Below are positions 15,586-27,267 of a stretch of DNA of 64,000 bases, piece after piece. The DNA lies in the NCBI GenBank assembly GCA_001643675.2, contig LSRY02000058.1, forward strand, positions 1 through 64,000. Reading direction: 5' to 3'. Source of the stretch: Monocercomonoides exilis (lineage: Eukaryota > Preaxostyla > Oxymonadida > Polymastigidae). Position 1 is the first letter of the stretch. Each line of letters begins with the position of its first letter. The notes beneath the pieces are model-generated. The model made no database searches. It was not told the origin of the DNA and was given only the letters and a program-made list of their open reading frames with translations. The translations under genes and the position numbers were made by a program.

Positions 15586-16314
15586 CTATTGCACCTTCTT
15601 CAGAAAACCCATCGCGTTGCGTGTGCTCTTGCAGGGCATCTTTGATGGCCAGCAATACATTTCTTTGATGCCAAGATGATCATTCGCATATTCATTGTTA
15701 GCTGCATGCCCGTTGAGAATTATAAACAAATCGACATTCCAATCACCAAGTGCTTCTGTTTTATCATGCACAACAATCGAGTTGTCATTCTGAGTGATGT
15801 TTCCCATGAAAGTTACCAAGGGCTTTTTCACGGAAGCGACAAGGGATTCGCACACAAAATACACATCTCTTCCGACGCTGGCCTTGTTGGCTGAAAACAC
15901 GATATTGGTGATGGAAAAGGATGTGGATGACACTTCTGAATCATCCTTGAACTCGATCATGAGAGCACCGCCTCTTCCTCCAGAACTTGTATCCTCGCTC
16001 ACAGAGCAGGTGGAGAAATTTGTGTCCCTCACAGAAAACGTATTGTCAGAGGCAGATGAGGCGAATGAGATGCATCCGCCATCTGTGGCTGTCTGTTGGC
16101 TCAACTGTTCTGAGTTGATGTTGGTGATGGTGCAGTTGGCGAGGGAGAGGGAGAGGGCAGGGGAGTTGGCAATTAATGAAGAAATGAAAGAAGAGAGAAG
16201 AAGAAACGAAGGATGAATGGAATGAATTCCATTGTATATAAAGGAGCGATAGAGGGCGTATGTTGAATGAGAAATACAAAGAAACAATAATGGAAAATTT
16301 TGGACGAAGAACAA
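15586..16314 (-). pseudogene. beta-helix (PMP-like) surface protein fragment
   Basis: The minus strand reads ANSPALSLSLANCTITNI, then DGGCISF, GGRGGALMIEF, VGRDVYFVCESL, FMGNITQNDNSI, WNVDLFIILNGHAA and MYCWPSKMPCKS. Repeats with GG-C/A-L and the GRDVYF ... NVDLF ... C..PCKS order match the giant beta-helix adhesin-like proteins abundant in oxymonads. Family members usually run well over 1,000 residues; this piece is about 240. There is no convincing ATG at the upstream end and it stops soon after PCKS, so it is a fragment. Neighbouring sequence on both sides does not continue the fold. Confidence 0.6.
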
Positions 16315-16886
16315 AGAGGATGGAGAGAGAAGTCAATAAGTGATAAGATCAGGAGAAGAGAGAGAAATAGAAGAATTTGAATCAACTGTTGTTCTTAGTA
16401 ATATTTACTTTTCCACAATTCCATCCAGTTTCTGAATCACTAGACTGGAACGGATAATTTGTTATGTTGAAACATAATAAATAATAGATAACGAACAGTT
16501 CTCTTTTTTTGAATATCAAAAAAAATAATAAAAAATAAAAAAGAAAAAATTTATACATATTTTTGACTTTTCCAATATCTTTTCATTTTTATTTTCCAAT
16601 TATTAGTACTGTTTGGAAAGTTGAGAAACTTGACTTTTTCATTTTGAAGTTTTATTTATTCGTTTTTTGAAATTTTAAAAAAACTTGATCAAAAAATCCT
16701 TTTTCACGAAAAACATAAAAGAGGTGTGGTTTTTGCATATGAAAATAAAACAAATATTTATAACAGAAATAAAAGTTAAATACCTGCAAAAAATCAATTT
16801 TTCCCTATGATCAATAAATACCGTTATAAATTTAATTCTTTCGATTTTTGATCTTTTTTTATGATATCAAAAAAAATCACCCATAT
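16315..16886. other. AT-rich spacer with a partial MITE end
   Basis: No coding potential. Sequence around 16861-16890 (GATATCAAAAAAAATCACCC) matches the right terminus of the short MITE family seen elsewhere in this window. Confidence 0.5.
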
Positions 16887-17001
16887 TTTGGGAAATAGTA
16901 ATGAAGAAGATACTGAAGATGAACTTTTAAAATCAGAAAGCGAGGATTCAGATCCTTTTGGAGCTGGAACAGGAGAAGATTCCTCGGAATTTGAACCATA
17001 G
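16887..17001 (+). pseudogene. Merlin transposase 3' fragment
   Basis: Encodes NSNEEDTEDELLKSESED to GEDSSEFEP and a TAG, identical to the C-terminus of the complete gene at 33015-34165. The rest of that gene is missing here, so this is the truncated end of the inverted duplication. Confidence 0.85.
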
Positions 17002-17676
17002 ATAATATTTTTTATTAAAATTTTGCGAAAATATTTTTTGATCTTTTTTCACGCACATCACTTTTCGCAAGATGTTACGAAGTGAATATTAACAGAATCA
17101 TAAAACAGAACTTCCGTTGTTATTATATAGTGAAAAATTTTGGTACGCGTTTTGTATGTTTATGCCCTTTTGTTCTCTCACTCAATACTTAAATAATGAT
17201 ATTTGTTTGAAAATATTGAAAAATTAATAGACAATAATAGTTGTAAGCTTTTAAATAAACATGATTTTATGATTCACATCAAAAAATCAATAAAATATAA
17301 AAAATTAATAAAATCAAACATGTTATTGAATAATTCTTTCATTAAATCAGCTAAAAATAAAAGTTAAAATTATTCGAATACTTTGGGTAACACAGCAAAT
17401 AAGAAAAACTAATAACAAAAATATCGGTTGAAATGAAAAAGAACTCAAAAAATCATCATGAAAACATATAAAAAATAAACGAATGATGAACGTATTAAAA
17501 ATTTATAAAAAGCAAACTGTTATTTGATATGATACAGCTGAAACATTCAATTATCATGATCAAACTTATCACATAATTTTTGACTTTTTGAATTAAAAAT
17601 AGATATTCTCAAATCAGTTTTGCTTAAGTCAAATCAAAAATATGTATTCAATTCGAAAAAGTTCAAATTTTGATAT

Positions 17677-17749
17677 GCCCTAGTAGCTCAATTGGTAGAG
17701 TGTCAGACTGAAGATCTGCAGGTAGTTGGATCGAAACCGACCTGGGGCA
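17677..17749 (+). tRNA. tRNA-Phe (GAA)
   Basis: A 73-nt cloverleaf. The acceptor GCCCTAG pairs with CTGGGGC (one T-G wobble), the D stem is GCTC/GAGT, the anticodon loop is CTGAAGA with anticodon GAA, and the T stem is GTTGG/CCGAC. There is no intron. Oddities: the T loop reads ATCGAAA instead of the usual TTCGAAN, and the base pair 27-43 is T-C. A T-run terminator follows (17757 onward). An identical copy lies in the other arm of the inverted duplication. Confidence 0.9.
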
Positions 17750-18044
17750 AATATTTTGTTTTTTTTTCAACTCAAAATCTTTTGATTTAGTTCTAATTAT
17801 TATTATTATTATTTTTTTTTTTGAAGCGTGTTTTTAATATTTGGTAAATGCAGAAGATTGCAGAACCTAAATCTTATATAATATTTTAAAAAATGTTTTA
17901 TGTGACAAAAAAATTTTATTTCAAACATATCTCGTATTTAGTGCGTATAAGCAGATATTCTGTTTCATATTGAACAAGTGTTTCAAGAACAGCTGCTGTG
18001 AACACTGTTTCAAAAATGGATTTGACATTGGGAGGATAAGAATC

Positions 18045-18720
18045 CATTGTTGAAATAGATGAAGTCATTCTTCACAAACGAAAATTCCAAAAAGAAGGGC
18101 CAAACAACAAATATGGATCTTTGGCATGGTTGAACGAAAAACTGATAAAAATCAAGGAAAATGTCTTATTGTCCGTGTTGAAAACAGAAAGAAATAATCT
18201 TTGATACGAATTATTGAAAATTACATAAAAAAGCAGACGAAAATTTATTCTGACGAGTGGCACTCTTATTCCTGTTTAAATTCTTTAAGTTATAAGCATT
18301 CAACAGTTTGCCATAAGAATCGGTTTAAAGATATAACAACTTCCGCTTGCACGAACATTATCGAAGGGCTTTGGAGTCAACAATGATGGTTTTTGCCACG
18401 TCCAAGTTCAAGATAAAAATTAAAAGATAACTATTTGGCAAGTTTAATGACAGAAAAAAACAAACCTTTGCATTTTCATGAGTATGTTTGAATGATTCAT
18501 GATTTTGAACATGCAAAGGAGTTCGAAAAACAAAAGGAGCAAATTGAAGATATTGTTGATGAAAACACAAAGAATGAAAGCGATATCACTCAAACAACAG
18601 AAAGATCATCAGAAGACGATTTTGAAGTTTGTGATGGCAACGATACTTCTGAATATGCTGAAAATTTGTTTTTTTGTTATTTTTTCACATTCGCAAAATA
18701 TCTCATGAATTGTCTCTAGA
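18045..18720 (+). pseudogene. decayed Merlin transposase
   Basis: The plus strand carries Merlin (ISXO2-like) DDE motifs in shifting frames: VEIDEVILHKRKFQKEG, then IWIFGMVERK, IYSDEWHSYSCL and TTSACTNIIEGLW. An acidic C-terminal tail stands at 18492-18719. A frameshift after KFQKEGP and several in-frame stops show it is not functional. Confidence 0.8.
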
Positions 18721-18922
18721 AACTCATTCATTTTTTTTAAACAGCATAGAAAATGTTTTTGAATCTTTATAAGGACATTTTATATAACATTTCTGAAAAA
18801 AAAGAGGAACACCTATCTTCTGCTCATGCAGAATATTAATGAAGTGCTCTCGTTCAAGAAAAGTTAGATTATGGAATAGGCTGAGAAGATATGTGTGATT
18901 ATTTTTAAAGCCATGTTTTTTC

Positions 18923-19843
18923 CGTCTTAAATGTATATTAAAAAATTTCACTATGAAAATTGATGAAAGTGCACTCTATGAAGTGTTCTATTTTTGTGTG
19001 ATTTTGAAAAATTTGCAAAATTCAGAAATTTTTCTGAGATATGGCAAAAACTTTTTGAAAAGTTCCATTTGTTTAATTTTCAAATAAAACAAAAATTTTA
19101 TATTTTCATCAAATTTCTGTTCCCACTCACGAAACTTCACAATAATGTAAATATTAGCATTGTCTTGATTTTGTTTTCATGAAAACATATTTTCATAAGT
19201 GGGAACAGAAATTTGATCAAAATCTGAAATTATTATTTTTGTTGAAAATTAAACAAAAGGAACTTTTCAAAAAAATTTTGCCATATTATCAAATTAAACC
19301 AGTGTCATAATAGTTTTAATCCCTCGTCACATAAGTCAAATTGGATTTCTCCCATCAGAGAAAAAAATATTTTGAATATTAATATTTTATCAAATGTGTT
19401 TTCAACTGTGTCAATAACTTTTTATTTAAAAAATAAGAATTTTTCAGAAATTAAAAATGGAAAAAATAAAAATTTTTTTTTGCAAAAAAATCTCATTTCT
19501 GTTTCTTTTTACGAGAAAAGCAAAGAAATGGACTTTTTCACATTTTTTTCATCAGAAAGTTATAATAAGATTATTGATTGTTTATTATTTTATATTTTTT
19601 ATTATCATCACATTGTTTTTTCCTTATCAAAACTGTTTCTTATTAAAACTTAAAAATAGAGAACAACTCTATTTTTTTCATTGGTTAAGTGATATGAATT
19701 ATTATTTTTTCACTAATTCAATTATATCTCCCAATATTTGGAAACATTTTGACATTCCATTTCAAAGATCATTTTAAATACATTTCATTTAACTATTTGC
19801 AAATTGTTTCTATCAGCTATGAAAATGAATATTTGTCATTAAT
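18923..19843. other. AT-rich, contains a hairpin MITE, otherwise empty
   Basis: Apart from the hairpin repeat at 19039-19287 I see only poly-Phe/Lys open frames caused by base composition. Confidence 0.6.
19039..19287. repeat. hairpin MITE
   Basis: Arms 19039-19128 and 19199-19287 are imperfect reverse complements (ATATGGCAAAAAC... and ...GTTTTTGCCATAT-like ends, with AAATTTCTGTTCCCAC at the inner end), separated by about 70 bp. No coding sequence. Confidence 0.75.
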
Positions 19844-20599
19844 ATTTTGGCACAGGTGTGAATCTCACTCCTTTTTGTTTGCATTTTTTTCAAATATATA
19901 ATATAACAGCGTTTGTCTGCATAATTAAACAAAGCAATTCAAGTGAGAAATTTTCGAAATTCGACCGAAAATTTTCTTTCAGTAAAATTTTTTATAGTCT
20001 GCCTGGAAATAAAGTTGACTTGCCCAAAAATAATTGTTTTTTCTTCTTTGTTAGCAGTTTTTGAAAATGTGGAAAAATACCTTGCTTTTGTTTTTGAGAA
20101 TTGAAATAATGGAAAACATCCAGATAATTGATGCAAGAACGATGGAAAATATTGTCGAAGTTAAACAATCCACACCCTTCCTTGGGGAATATCTGGTTAA
20201 TCCAATTTTTCTTCCAGTCATTCATCCAGTTGAATATCAACTTCACTAATCAATTAAATCAAAGGCGCATTTGATGGAAAAAGAAAAAGGAGAAAGACAA
20301 AGAAAAATTGAAGAGCTGAGAAATGGAAAAACAAAAAAAGAAAATGAGAAGAAAAATCCTCATTCTTCAGCAACATTTGCTTGAAGAAAAACAAAAGAAG
20401 AATTATGTAGAATTCATGGCCAACAGAAAACGGAAAATTGGTATGAAATCAATGCACATTAAATCCAATTACAACATCGAATAATTATGCAAAGCTTCGA
20501 ATTGGCATCGACATATCTTTTCCACTTGACAAAAAAGACAGGACAAAACAGGTCAACAATGAGACCAATTAAATAAATATTTTAAGAGGAAATAAAAAT

Positions 20600-21360
20600 A
20601 AAAAATATTTTTTTGCCAGTTGGACGAATTTCTAAAGAATTATCTGTCAATTCGCTTCAAAAAGGAAAAACATTCGTGAACCAAATACTGTCTGAATCCA
20701 ATTTCAATCAATCAGAATTTCCTTTGTTTTTTATAGAAGAATAACAACAAGGCCTTCAGCATTCGATTCTGATGAAAATTAAAAATACGAATAGATTCTG
20801 TGAATCAGTTATTTCACTATCAAAAGGATGGAGCAAGAGTATTTGACATGAATTAAACTTCATGGAACATTGATAACATCAGATAATATGGTTGATACAT
20901 AAAGGGAAAAAGACTCTTAACATCACATCCTTTTTGCACTCACTCTATAACAGCAATAACCTCAATATCACACGATAAGATGTGTTATTCTGAGCTTATT
21001 CAAGGGTCTGTCACTCATGAAATTTTCGAATCATATTTGAAAAAGTTTCTCATGACTGTAAAGGATAAAGATTCATCCATTGCTGTGATAAATAATTCAT
21101 TGATTCACAATTTTCACCGAAGCTATTATTTAAGAAAAGTTGGGCATTTCGCTTTGAACAATGCAGCGTAATCACTTGAATAAAATCCGGTGGACAATAT
21201 ATTTTCTATTTGGAAGATAAATGCTGAAAAAATTTGCTCAGATGGGAAGGAGAAGATCGTTTTACAATTTCTTTATTGAAGGCAAAAAAGAAATATCGCC
21301 TCGCGTTGTGAGAAGATCAATTATGCACGTCGAAAACAAAGTCTGACGTTGAGTTCTTGG
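20600..21360 (+). pseudogene. Tc1/mariner (IS630-type) transposase relic
   Basis: Plus-strand pieces match the superfamily in order: a helix-turn-helix-like RISKELSVN segment; YSELIQGSVTHEIFESYLKK before the second catalytic block; IAVINNSLIHNF, where an Asp-Asn-x-x-x-His block is expected; and NPVDNIFSIWK in place of NP(I/V)EN. In-frame stops and the changed catalytic Asp/Glu positions mean it cannot be active. Confidence 0.7.
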
Positions 21361-21504
21361 AAAAAAGGATTGATAAACATTTATGTTAATTAATTATTCT
21401 TTTCGAATTGATTTGCTATTTTTTCAATTCACTATTTTTTTGCAATAAGCCAAATGGCAGATATTTATAAGTTCTTTTTTATTTGAAAGAAAAATTATTT
21501 ATAA

Positions 21505-21768
21505 AATGGGCACTTATTTTGGTAATCATATTATTTCATTCTTCATTTTCTGTTCAAAATTTTTCCTTAAGTACTAACAAAAAACACTGGAAAATGAAAA
21601 AGCTCATAGAAGTCATCTTCATCTTTATTTGGGTGAAAACATAAGCTTTTGAAACAGTTCTGATTATACCAACACATGAATAAGAATTTTCTTCACAAGG
21701 GAAAACAACCTATGAAAAAGCAACACCCCAAAAAAAAAGTTCTGATATCAAAAGGAATCACCCAAATG
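21505..21768. repeat. short MITE nested in the Tc1/mariner element
   Basis: The left end ATGGGCACTTATTTTGG and the right end GATATCAAAAGGAATCACCC are a diverged pair of the same terminal repeats seen at 40863-41120, with shared internal sequence (CATCTTCATCTTTATTT). Confidence 0.6.
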
Positions 21769-22581
21769 ATAAATTTTTATAAATTGAAATATTACACAAA
21801 GATATTTTAATTCACAAATATGTAGGATGCCACTCTTCTATTGAAATACACCAATGTTTATGTTTCAACAATAAAATACAGTTTGTAATTTTTTGTTATT
21901 CATTATTATAAAAAAAAATTTCATTGAGATGTTTCACTTTCGAATTTGAATTGTGAAGATAACAAATAAAACTTAGTCAAAAAATTTAACAGTTTTTTAT
22001 TGTTTCATTAAATTCGTTTTCCAAGAACAAACATGATATTAATTTAATCGAAAATAATTTGAACATTGTTAATGATTCCACAAAAAATGAAACTTAAATT
22101 ACATCAAAAAAACACAGCTCTAAGGATTGACAAACTTCTGCAATAGTTTTGTTCGATGATGATACATCTTTACGTTAAATTAAATAAAAATTTCAAAAAA
22201 TACATTCCAGAAAAGAATTCAAACAATATCAATCTTTTGAACATTTGCACATGATCGATTTCATTGTTAAAAATTATAAACACTGAAAAACTTAATGTTT
22301 CTTCCTTATGAAATTTCGTATGTTAAGAAATTGTTTGAAAAACATTGAAATAGAGTTTCTTTGATCGTTTCATTTCATTTGTTGATCAATTATTATTTTT
22401 GGGCAAGTCAACTTTATTTCCAGGCAGACTATAAAAAATTTTACTGAAAGAAAATTTTCGGTCGAATTTCGAAAATTTCTCACTTGAATTGCTTTGTTTA
22501 ATTATGCAGACAAACGCTGTTATATTATATATTTGAAAAAAATGCAAACAAAAAGGAGTGAGATTCACACCTGTGCCAAAA

Positions 22582-23316
22582 TATAAAGACAAAATATGAA
22601 ACAAAATGATTTTTAATAACAAAACTGAAGCATAAAACATTTATATCCGTTTGATATTGAACGAAAAAATTTCAATATTTCATTCAAGAAAACAGTCTAT
22701 TTTTTGATTGTTTGTTGTAAAAATACAGAAATTTAATAAGTTTTTTTACAGATATATCTTTTGAAAAAAAATAATGATGATTATATGTTTCAAAAGAAAA
22801 ATATAAAAACTGAGAAATACAAAAGAATAAATTCTTTGAAGACTGAAAGAATTGTGACGTTATGAAACTTGTTTTCTGACAGATTGATTACACCAAATTG
22901 TTGTGGAAAAATTAGAAATAAATAGAAATAAGAAACGAAGAAAAAGAGAAATCAGCAAGGAGAGTAAACAAAAAAAGGCAATAAAGAAAAACACAGGAAA
23001 AATGATCAGCAAAAAGGAAAAAAGGCAAATAAGTGATATAAGAGCAAAAACATTACAATAAGACAAAAAAATGAAAGGAACAAGAAAAGTTTCTATAAAT
23101 GGTTTCTTATATTGTCTATTCAACTCAAAAACCAAATATTCAGAACAATTTGAACATTGAATCACTTTCTTTTTCACAGTAATAATTAACCAACATCTGC
23201 AAAATGAAATTTTAATATATACGACCTTCATTTGCTTAACAATTTCAATTTTCTCTTCCACTGATTTATCCTCCTCCTTTTCTGTATTCTCTTCCTCATT
23301 TTCCTTTTCATTCATT
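22582..23316 (-). other. mostly AT-rich; short charged frame near 23222-23315
   Basis: A minus-strand frame starting with ATG at 23315 reads NEKENEEENTEKEEDKSVEE then KIEIVKQMK before becoming AT-rich. It could be a first exon of a small gene, but no downstream exon is convincing. Confidence 0.25.
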
Positions 23317-23979
23317 TTGTCATCTCAGTCACAGCATTGTCACTCCAACACACATATAACAACCACTTCCGTCTTTGCTCTTCTCAACTTCTCTTCTTGC
23401 TCATTCCACAAGCGTGCGAAGATCATCGCGGAATTGTCAAATACTTTCATTTTCCTCTCTTTCTACAAACAACTATTGAAACTTTCAAAAAAATTGGAAC
23501 TTCCACACATACCGAACGCTTTCTCTTCTTCTTCCTCTTCTCCTCCTTTTCTTCCGCTTCTTTTGCGTTCTTTGTCTTCAATGTTAATGCTGCATCGAAA
23601 TGTGTGTTTCAAACAAAACAGCTACAAGAAGAAGCGAAACGAAAGAGAAGAGAAAGAAAGATTTGTGAAGAAACGGATGAAATATCCACAGAAGCTGATG
23701 ATGCTCCACAGTGACAACTGCTTGAGAAAAAGCGATTGAGATCTTAGTGGCATCTCCAGAACGCTCCATTCCCCGTTTTTTCTGACACTTTCACTGACTC
23801 TCTTTCAAAAGAAGGAAGGCACAGTTCACTTTGAACCATTGCTGCAGGATGACCTTTCAGATGCACCGCCTACTGCATCTTCTCCAGAAATGAAAGATAT
23901 TCTGCTGATCGCTGAAGATAAGATTATCAGACCAACAAAAACAGATTGCCTTTATCGATTTCCTGTTTCTTCAGCATAA
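23317..23979 (+). CDS. unrecognised gene, spliced or broken, plus strand
   Basis: The C-terminal exon is good: after an intron-like stretch (about 23763-23806) the plus strand reads TVHFEPLLQDDLSDAPPTAS, then MKDILLIAEDKIIRP and DCLYRFPVSSA, and stops at a TAA at 23977. Upstream, a charged helix (LQEEAKRKRRERKICEETDE) stands in another frame at about 23615-23700. Ser-rich frames precede it. Exon borders between these parts are not resolved and the family is unknown. Confidence 0.4.
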
Positions 23980-24709
23980 TCGATATCTTTTTCATCTTAA
24001 ATATCTTTTTTTTCTAAAGAGTATTCTTCGTCTATTTCATCATCTTCTTATTCTTCTTAAAATTTTGATATGATCTCATCTGTAACTTTACAGCTCAATC
24101 TCGTCTCTGCCAGACAAAAACATTTGATCTTCATCACATTTCATATTTACGTTGAAACTATCAAAACAATCACTTTCACATCAATTTGCTTCATCTGCAC
24201 ATGGTTCTTCTTCAGCTCTTTCGAACTCTTCAGGTTTTTCTTTAACTATCCATCTGTTAAACTTATTCACAACCTTCGCTTTACAAAATTTCATCGCTTT
24301 TCACAAAGCTATTTCTTTGGAAAAAATACACACCAAATTATTAAGAAGATAAAAAAAATCGAATAGAAGCATTAACACAATTGTTAGAAACATTTGGAAT
24401 ATAAGTGAACCATCTGTCATCAACAGATAAAATGTTATCATTTTCAAAATGAACGAAATGCTTTATAGGATTGTCAATTTACTCAAAGAAGTGAAGAATT
24501 TGTGAGTGTCATCTTTCTGGAATTAATTTTCAACAAGTGCAAATGCCCAAAAATAACTTCTTTTTGGTACAAAAAAAATACAAACAAAAATATTTAGATA
24601 ATTAAAATTTGAAGAATTTTTGCAAATAAAGGATAGAAACGTTTGAAAATCAAATATCAATAAATTAACTTCCAAACTGAAAGAAATGCATTTCCTTTGA
24701 AGTCGCGTT
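23980..24709. other. no gene supported
   Basis: AT-rich. Open frames at 24070-24366 look compositional. Confidence 0.5.
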
Positions 24710-25140
24710 TTATTCCTGGATTGATATTAAAATTTCAAAAAAACAAAACTTATATATAAAATTGAAAATATGTTCTTGAAATAATATATTCAACAATTGA
24801 ATGCTAAATGCATACTTATTATCTCCAAGAATATTCTTCATTTTCGAAATCACTCTTTCGCAACTCACCTCGCTGTATTGCGAAGAGAAAAGAGTCTGAT
24901 TCAATCCAGCGAATATTATCTGAAGATCTTTATATGAGGCAAATGTATTGAAAAAAACTTCTGGGTCTTCTAAAATGATTAACGATGAGCTTCCTTTAAA
25001 AATCGTTGAAATAATACGCAGCAACCGAATTTTATTTTTGTGTCATAATGTTCAATTACTTCATTTGTATATTTCAAAAACGCAGACATTAATCAGGGGA
25101 ACAAATCTGTCAATAATTGTTTTCCCATCATTTGAATGAT
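24710..25140 (-). pseudogene. possible hAT transposase C-terminal relic
   Basis: The minus strand reads DGKTIIDRFVPLINVCVFEI, stops, then SLIILEDPEVFFNTFASYKD and EVSCERVISKMKNILGDN followed by SIQLLNILF. The CER-x-x-S-K block followed by a Leu-rich helix is the pattern of the hAT dimerisation domain. No upstream catalytic domain is visible, so this is at best a remnant. Confidence 0.4.
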
Positions 25141-25272
25141 TTCAACTTCTTTTTCGTATGATTGTTCAATTATTATAGGCATTTCACTTGTTGAAAATCG
25201 TATTTCTACCTCATATGTCTAAAAATCGTCAGTATTTCTATTTTTATCACTATCTGTACTATTGCAATTATT

Positions 25273-25563
25273 TCAATCACTGAGACTATCATTTTTTGAT
25301 ATTTTATCATCCATAAAAGTTGAACACACTTTATGATCTTCGATTTCAGAAGTGGAATTCGACAAAGATGAAAAGGAAGAAGAAGAAGAAGAAGAAGAAG
25401 AAGAAGGAAAATGAGAATAAATAGAAGTTGGAGAAGAAAAAGAAGACAAAGAAAAATAAGAGTAAGAGGAAGAGAGTGAGGATGAGGAACAAAAAAAATG
25501 AAATTTGTTAGTGTGAGAAGGTGGTTTCTTTTTTGTTTTACAAGTTGACAGTTTGTTGATCAT
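25273..25563 (-). CDS. Ser-rich short frame, doubtful
   Basis: ATG at 25563. The frame reads INKLSTCKTKKKPPSHTNK and then a Ser/Tyr/Phe-rich tract with an acidic end, about 96 codons. It may belong to the transposase relic downstream or be a chance frame over a GAA-type run. Confidence 0.25.
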   Translation of the reverse strand: MINKLSTCKTKKKPPSHTNKFHFFCSSSSLSSSYSYFSLSSFSSPTSIYSHFPSSSSSSSSSSFSSLSNSTSEIEDHKVCSTFMDDKISKNDSLSD

Positions 25564-26904
25564 GGAAAAAAAATATATATATATTTAAAATACGATTTCT
25601 TGAGTGCATTTGATCAAAAATGAAAATATCGAATATTGAATATTTTTCGAAGTGAAACAGTTTTATCTTTTCTTTTCATTTTTTTTTTTGAATTTTGTTG
25701 GTCAATCTCAACACTCATGATGTTTCTTTTCTTTTAATAAATTCTCTTTCCTTTTCATTTTTCATTATCTTCACTTGTCATTTTTTGAATTCACTGATCT
25801 TTTTTTTCTTATTTCATAGATTTTCAATTATAGAATATGTTTATTTCTTTTCTCTTTTTCCAATTCCAACAAAATAAAGTGTTCTTAACATATCACTTCA
25901 AATGCTTTTGTTTTCTTTTTTTTGTTATTCTTTGCTTGACAATCCTTGATTGCACTTCATCACAAACAATTCACTCCTCCAAACCCGTTTAAAAAGCAGA
26001 TAAAAACTATCCCAATCTGCAGATGCAGCCTCCTCATTTTTCAACTTTATTAAATACCTTTTGAATACAGATTTTTTCCCATTAACATACGGAAAACTAT
26101 GATTGAAGCTTTGCAATGAAATCATCTATCTCTTTTTAATTTTCATTGAATTTTGAATAGCACATAATTCTCCTTTCATGTTGCCACAAGTGCTTAACTC
26201 GTATCTATAATTAAAATTATTCGTTCATATTTAGAAATGTGTTCATTGTTCGTTTTTGCATTTGAGCTTTAAAAAAAAATTTGGAAACGTTCAAAAAGAA
26301 TGAATGAAGTGTAAATGTTGAGAATTTATTAAAAGAAGGTTTAAAGTTTATTTTGATAAATACTTTCACTTCATCTTTTTTATGCATTGAATTAAAATTA
26401 TCAAGTGGGTTCCTCATTCCATTTTCAAATCAATTATCACGTTTCGTTATTCCAAACTTTTCCAGAAAAGACAGAAAAATTTAAAAAAAAAGAAAAAAAC
26501 GACTATCACAACGAAGAATAAACTTTTATCGAAATTCAATTTCTTTTTAACTAAAAGCCGGTGAAATTGCTCTTAGAACAAATTACTCCTTATTCGATAT
26601 TTCTTCTCTCCTCGGAATCGCTTCCTTCCCTCTTATTGCGGTTTGTGATTTCAGAATTTTTCTTATCTTTTACTGTTTATTTTTCTTTGATCTTCATTTG
26701 AAATAGAGCATGTCAAAAGAATGTTGAATACTTCACGAGAATGCTTGGTTTTTCATGTTGAAGGAGTCGTAGAAGTTTTCGATTTTTCAATTTCTTTTTA
26801 TTTGGATCGAAGAAATACAAGATGCTGAAAAGCATCTTCAAGTGGTATAATCAAATTTAAGTATTCCAATTCTTCAATAATTGCTGATGAATGAGATTTG
26901 TGAT
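25564..26904. other. AT-rich, no gene supported
   Basis: Only short Phe/Ser/Lys-rich frames. A short possible coding piece at 25925-26125 (minus, SADWDSFYLLFKRVWRSELF) is noted without support. Confidence 0.5.
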
Positions 26905-27164
26905 CAAAAGGCGAAGAAGAAGAACCCGATATGTTTTATGAAGTTAAATTCTCCAACGAAGAAATTTTTGTTGAACGAATTTCAAAAGTTTTCGATGAAA
27001 CTTGGATTCTTTGCATTTATATTGGAGAATTGTTTCCGAAAAGTTCTTCAGTTAATCTTGAGATTAAAAATGAAGATTCTCTTTTTATGAAAAGGTTTCA
27101 TTGGATGCTCCAGATACACGAGAGAGAACAGGAGCTGCTTCAATACACAAAACTCATTTCTTAA
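26905..27164 (+). CDS. short charged protein or 3' exon, unrecognised
   Basis: The plus-strand frame reads EEEEPDMFYEVKFSNEE, IFVERISKVFDETWILCIY, then MKRFHWMLQIHEREQELLQY and a TAA at 27162. Composition is normal for a soluble helical protein. The frame has no clean start (a TGA precedes it), so it is either a terminal exon or a fragment. The neighbouring mariner relic is on the opposite strand. Confidence 0.35.
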
Positions 27165-27267
27165 TGAATGATGCTTTTATTGTTGGATGCACACAATTAT
27201 ACAGTGGTTCTTTATATTTTGTTGAAAAAATAATATATGGCGTAAAAATTAATGTGGAGAAAAATAA

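Larger units (their letters stand above)
16887..18922 (+). repeat. left arm of a 2-kb inverted duplication
   Basis: About 2,035 bp are nearly identical to 31093-33127 in reverse complement. The arm contains the 3' end of a Merlin transposase gene, a tRNA-Phe and a decayed Merlin transposase. Identity starts abruptly inside the transposase coding sequence (GATATTTTGGGAAATAG) and ends after CATGTTTTTTCC. Confidence 0.9.
19844..22581. mobile_element. Tc1/mariner-type element, 2.7 kb, inactive
   Basis: Termini 19844-20034 and 22392-22581 are inverted repeats of about 190 bp beginning TTTTGGCACAGGTGTGAATC. Both are flanked by TA (19842-19843 and 22582-22583), the target duplication of the Tc1/mariner/IS630 superfamily. 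The interior carries a decayed transposase, and a MITE has inserted at 21505-21768. Confidence 0.8.
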
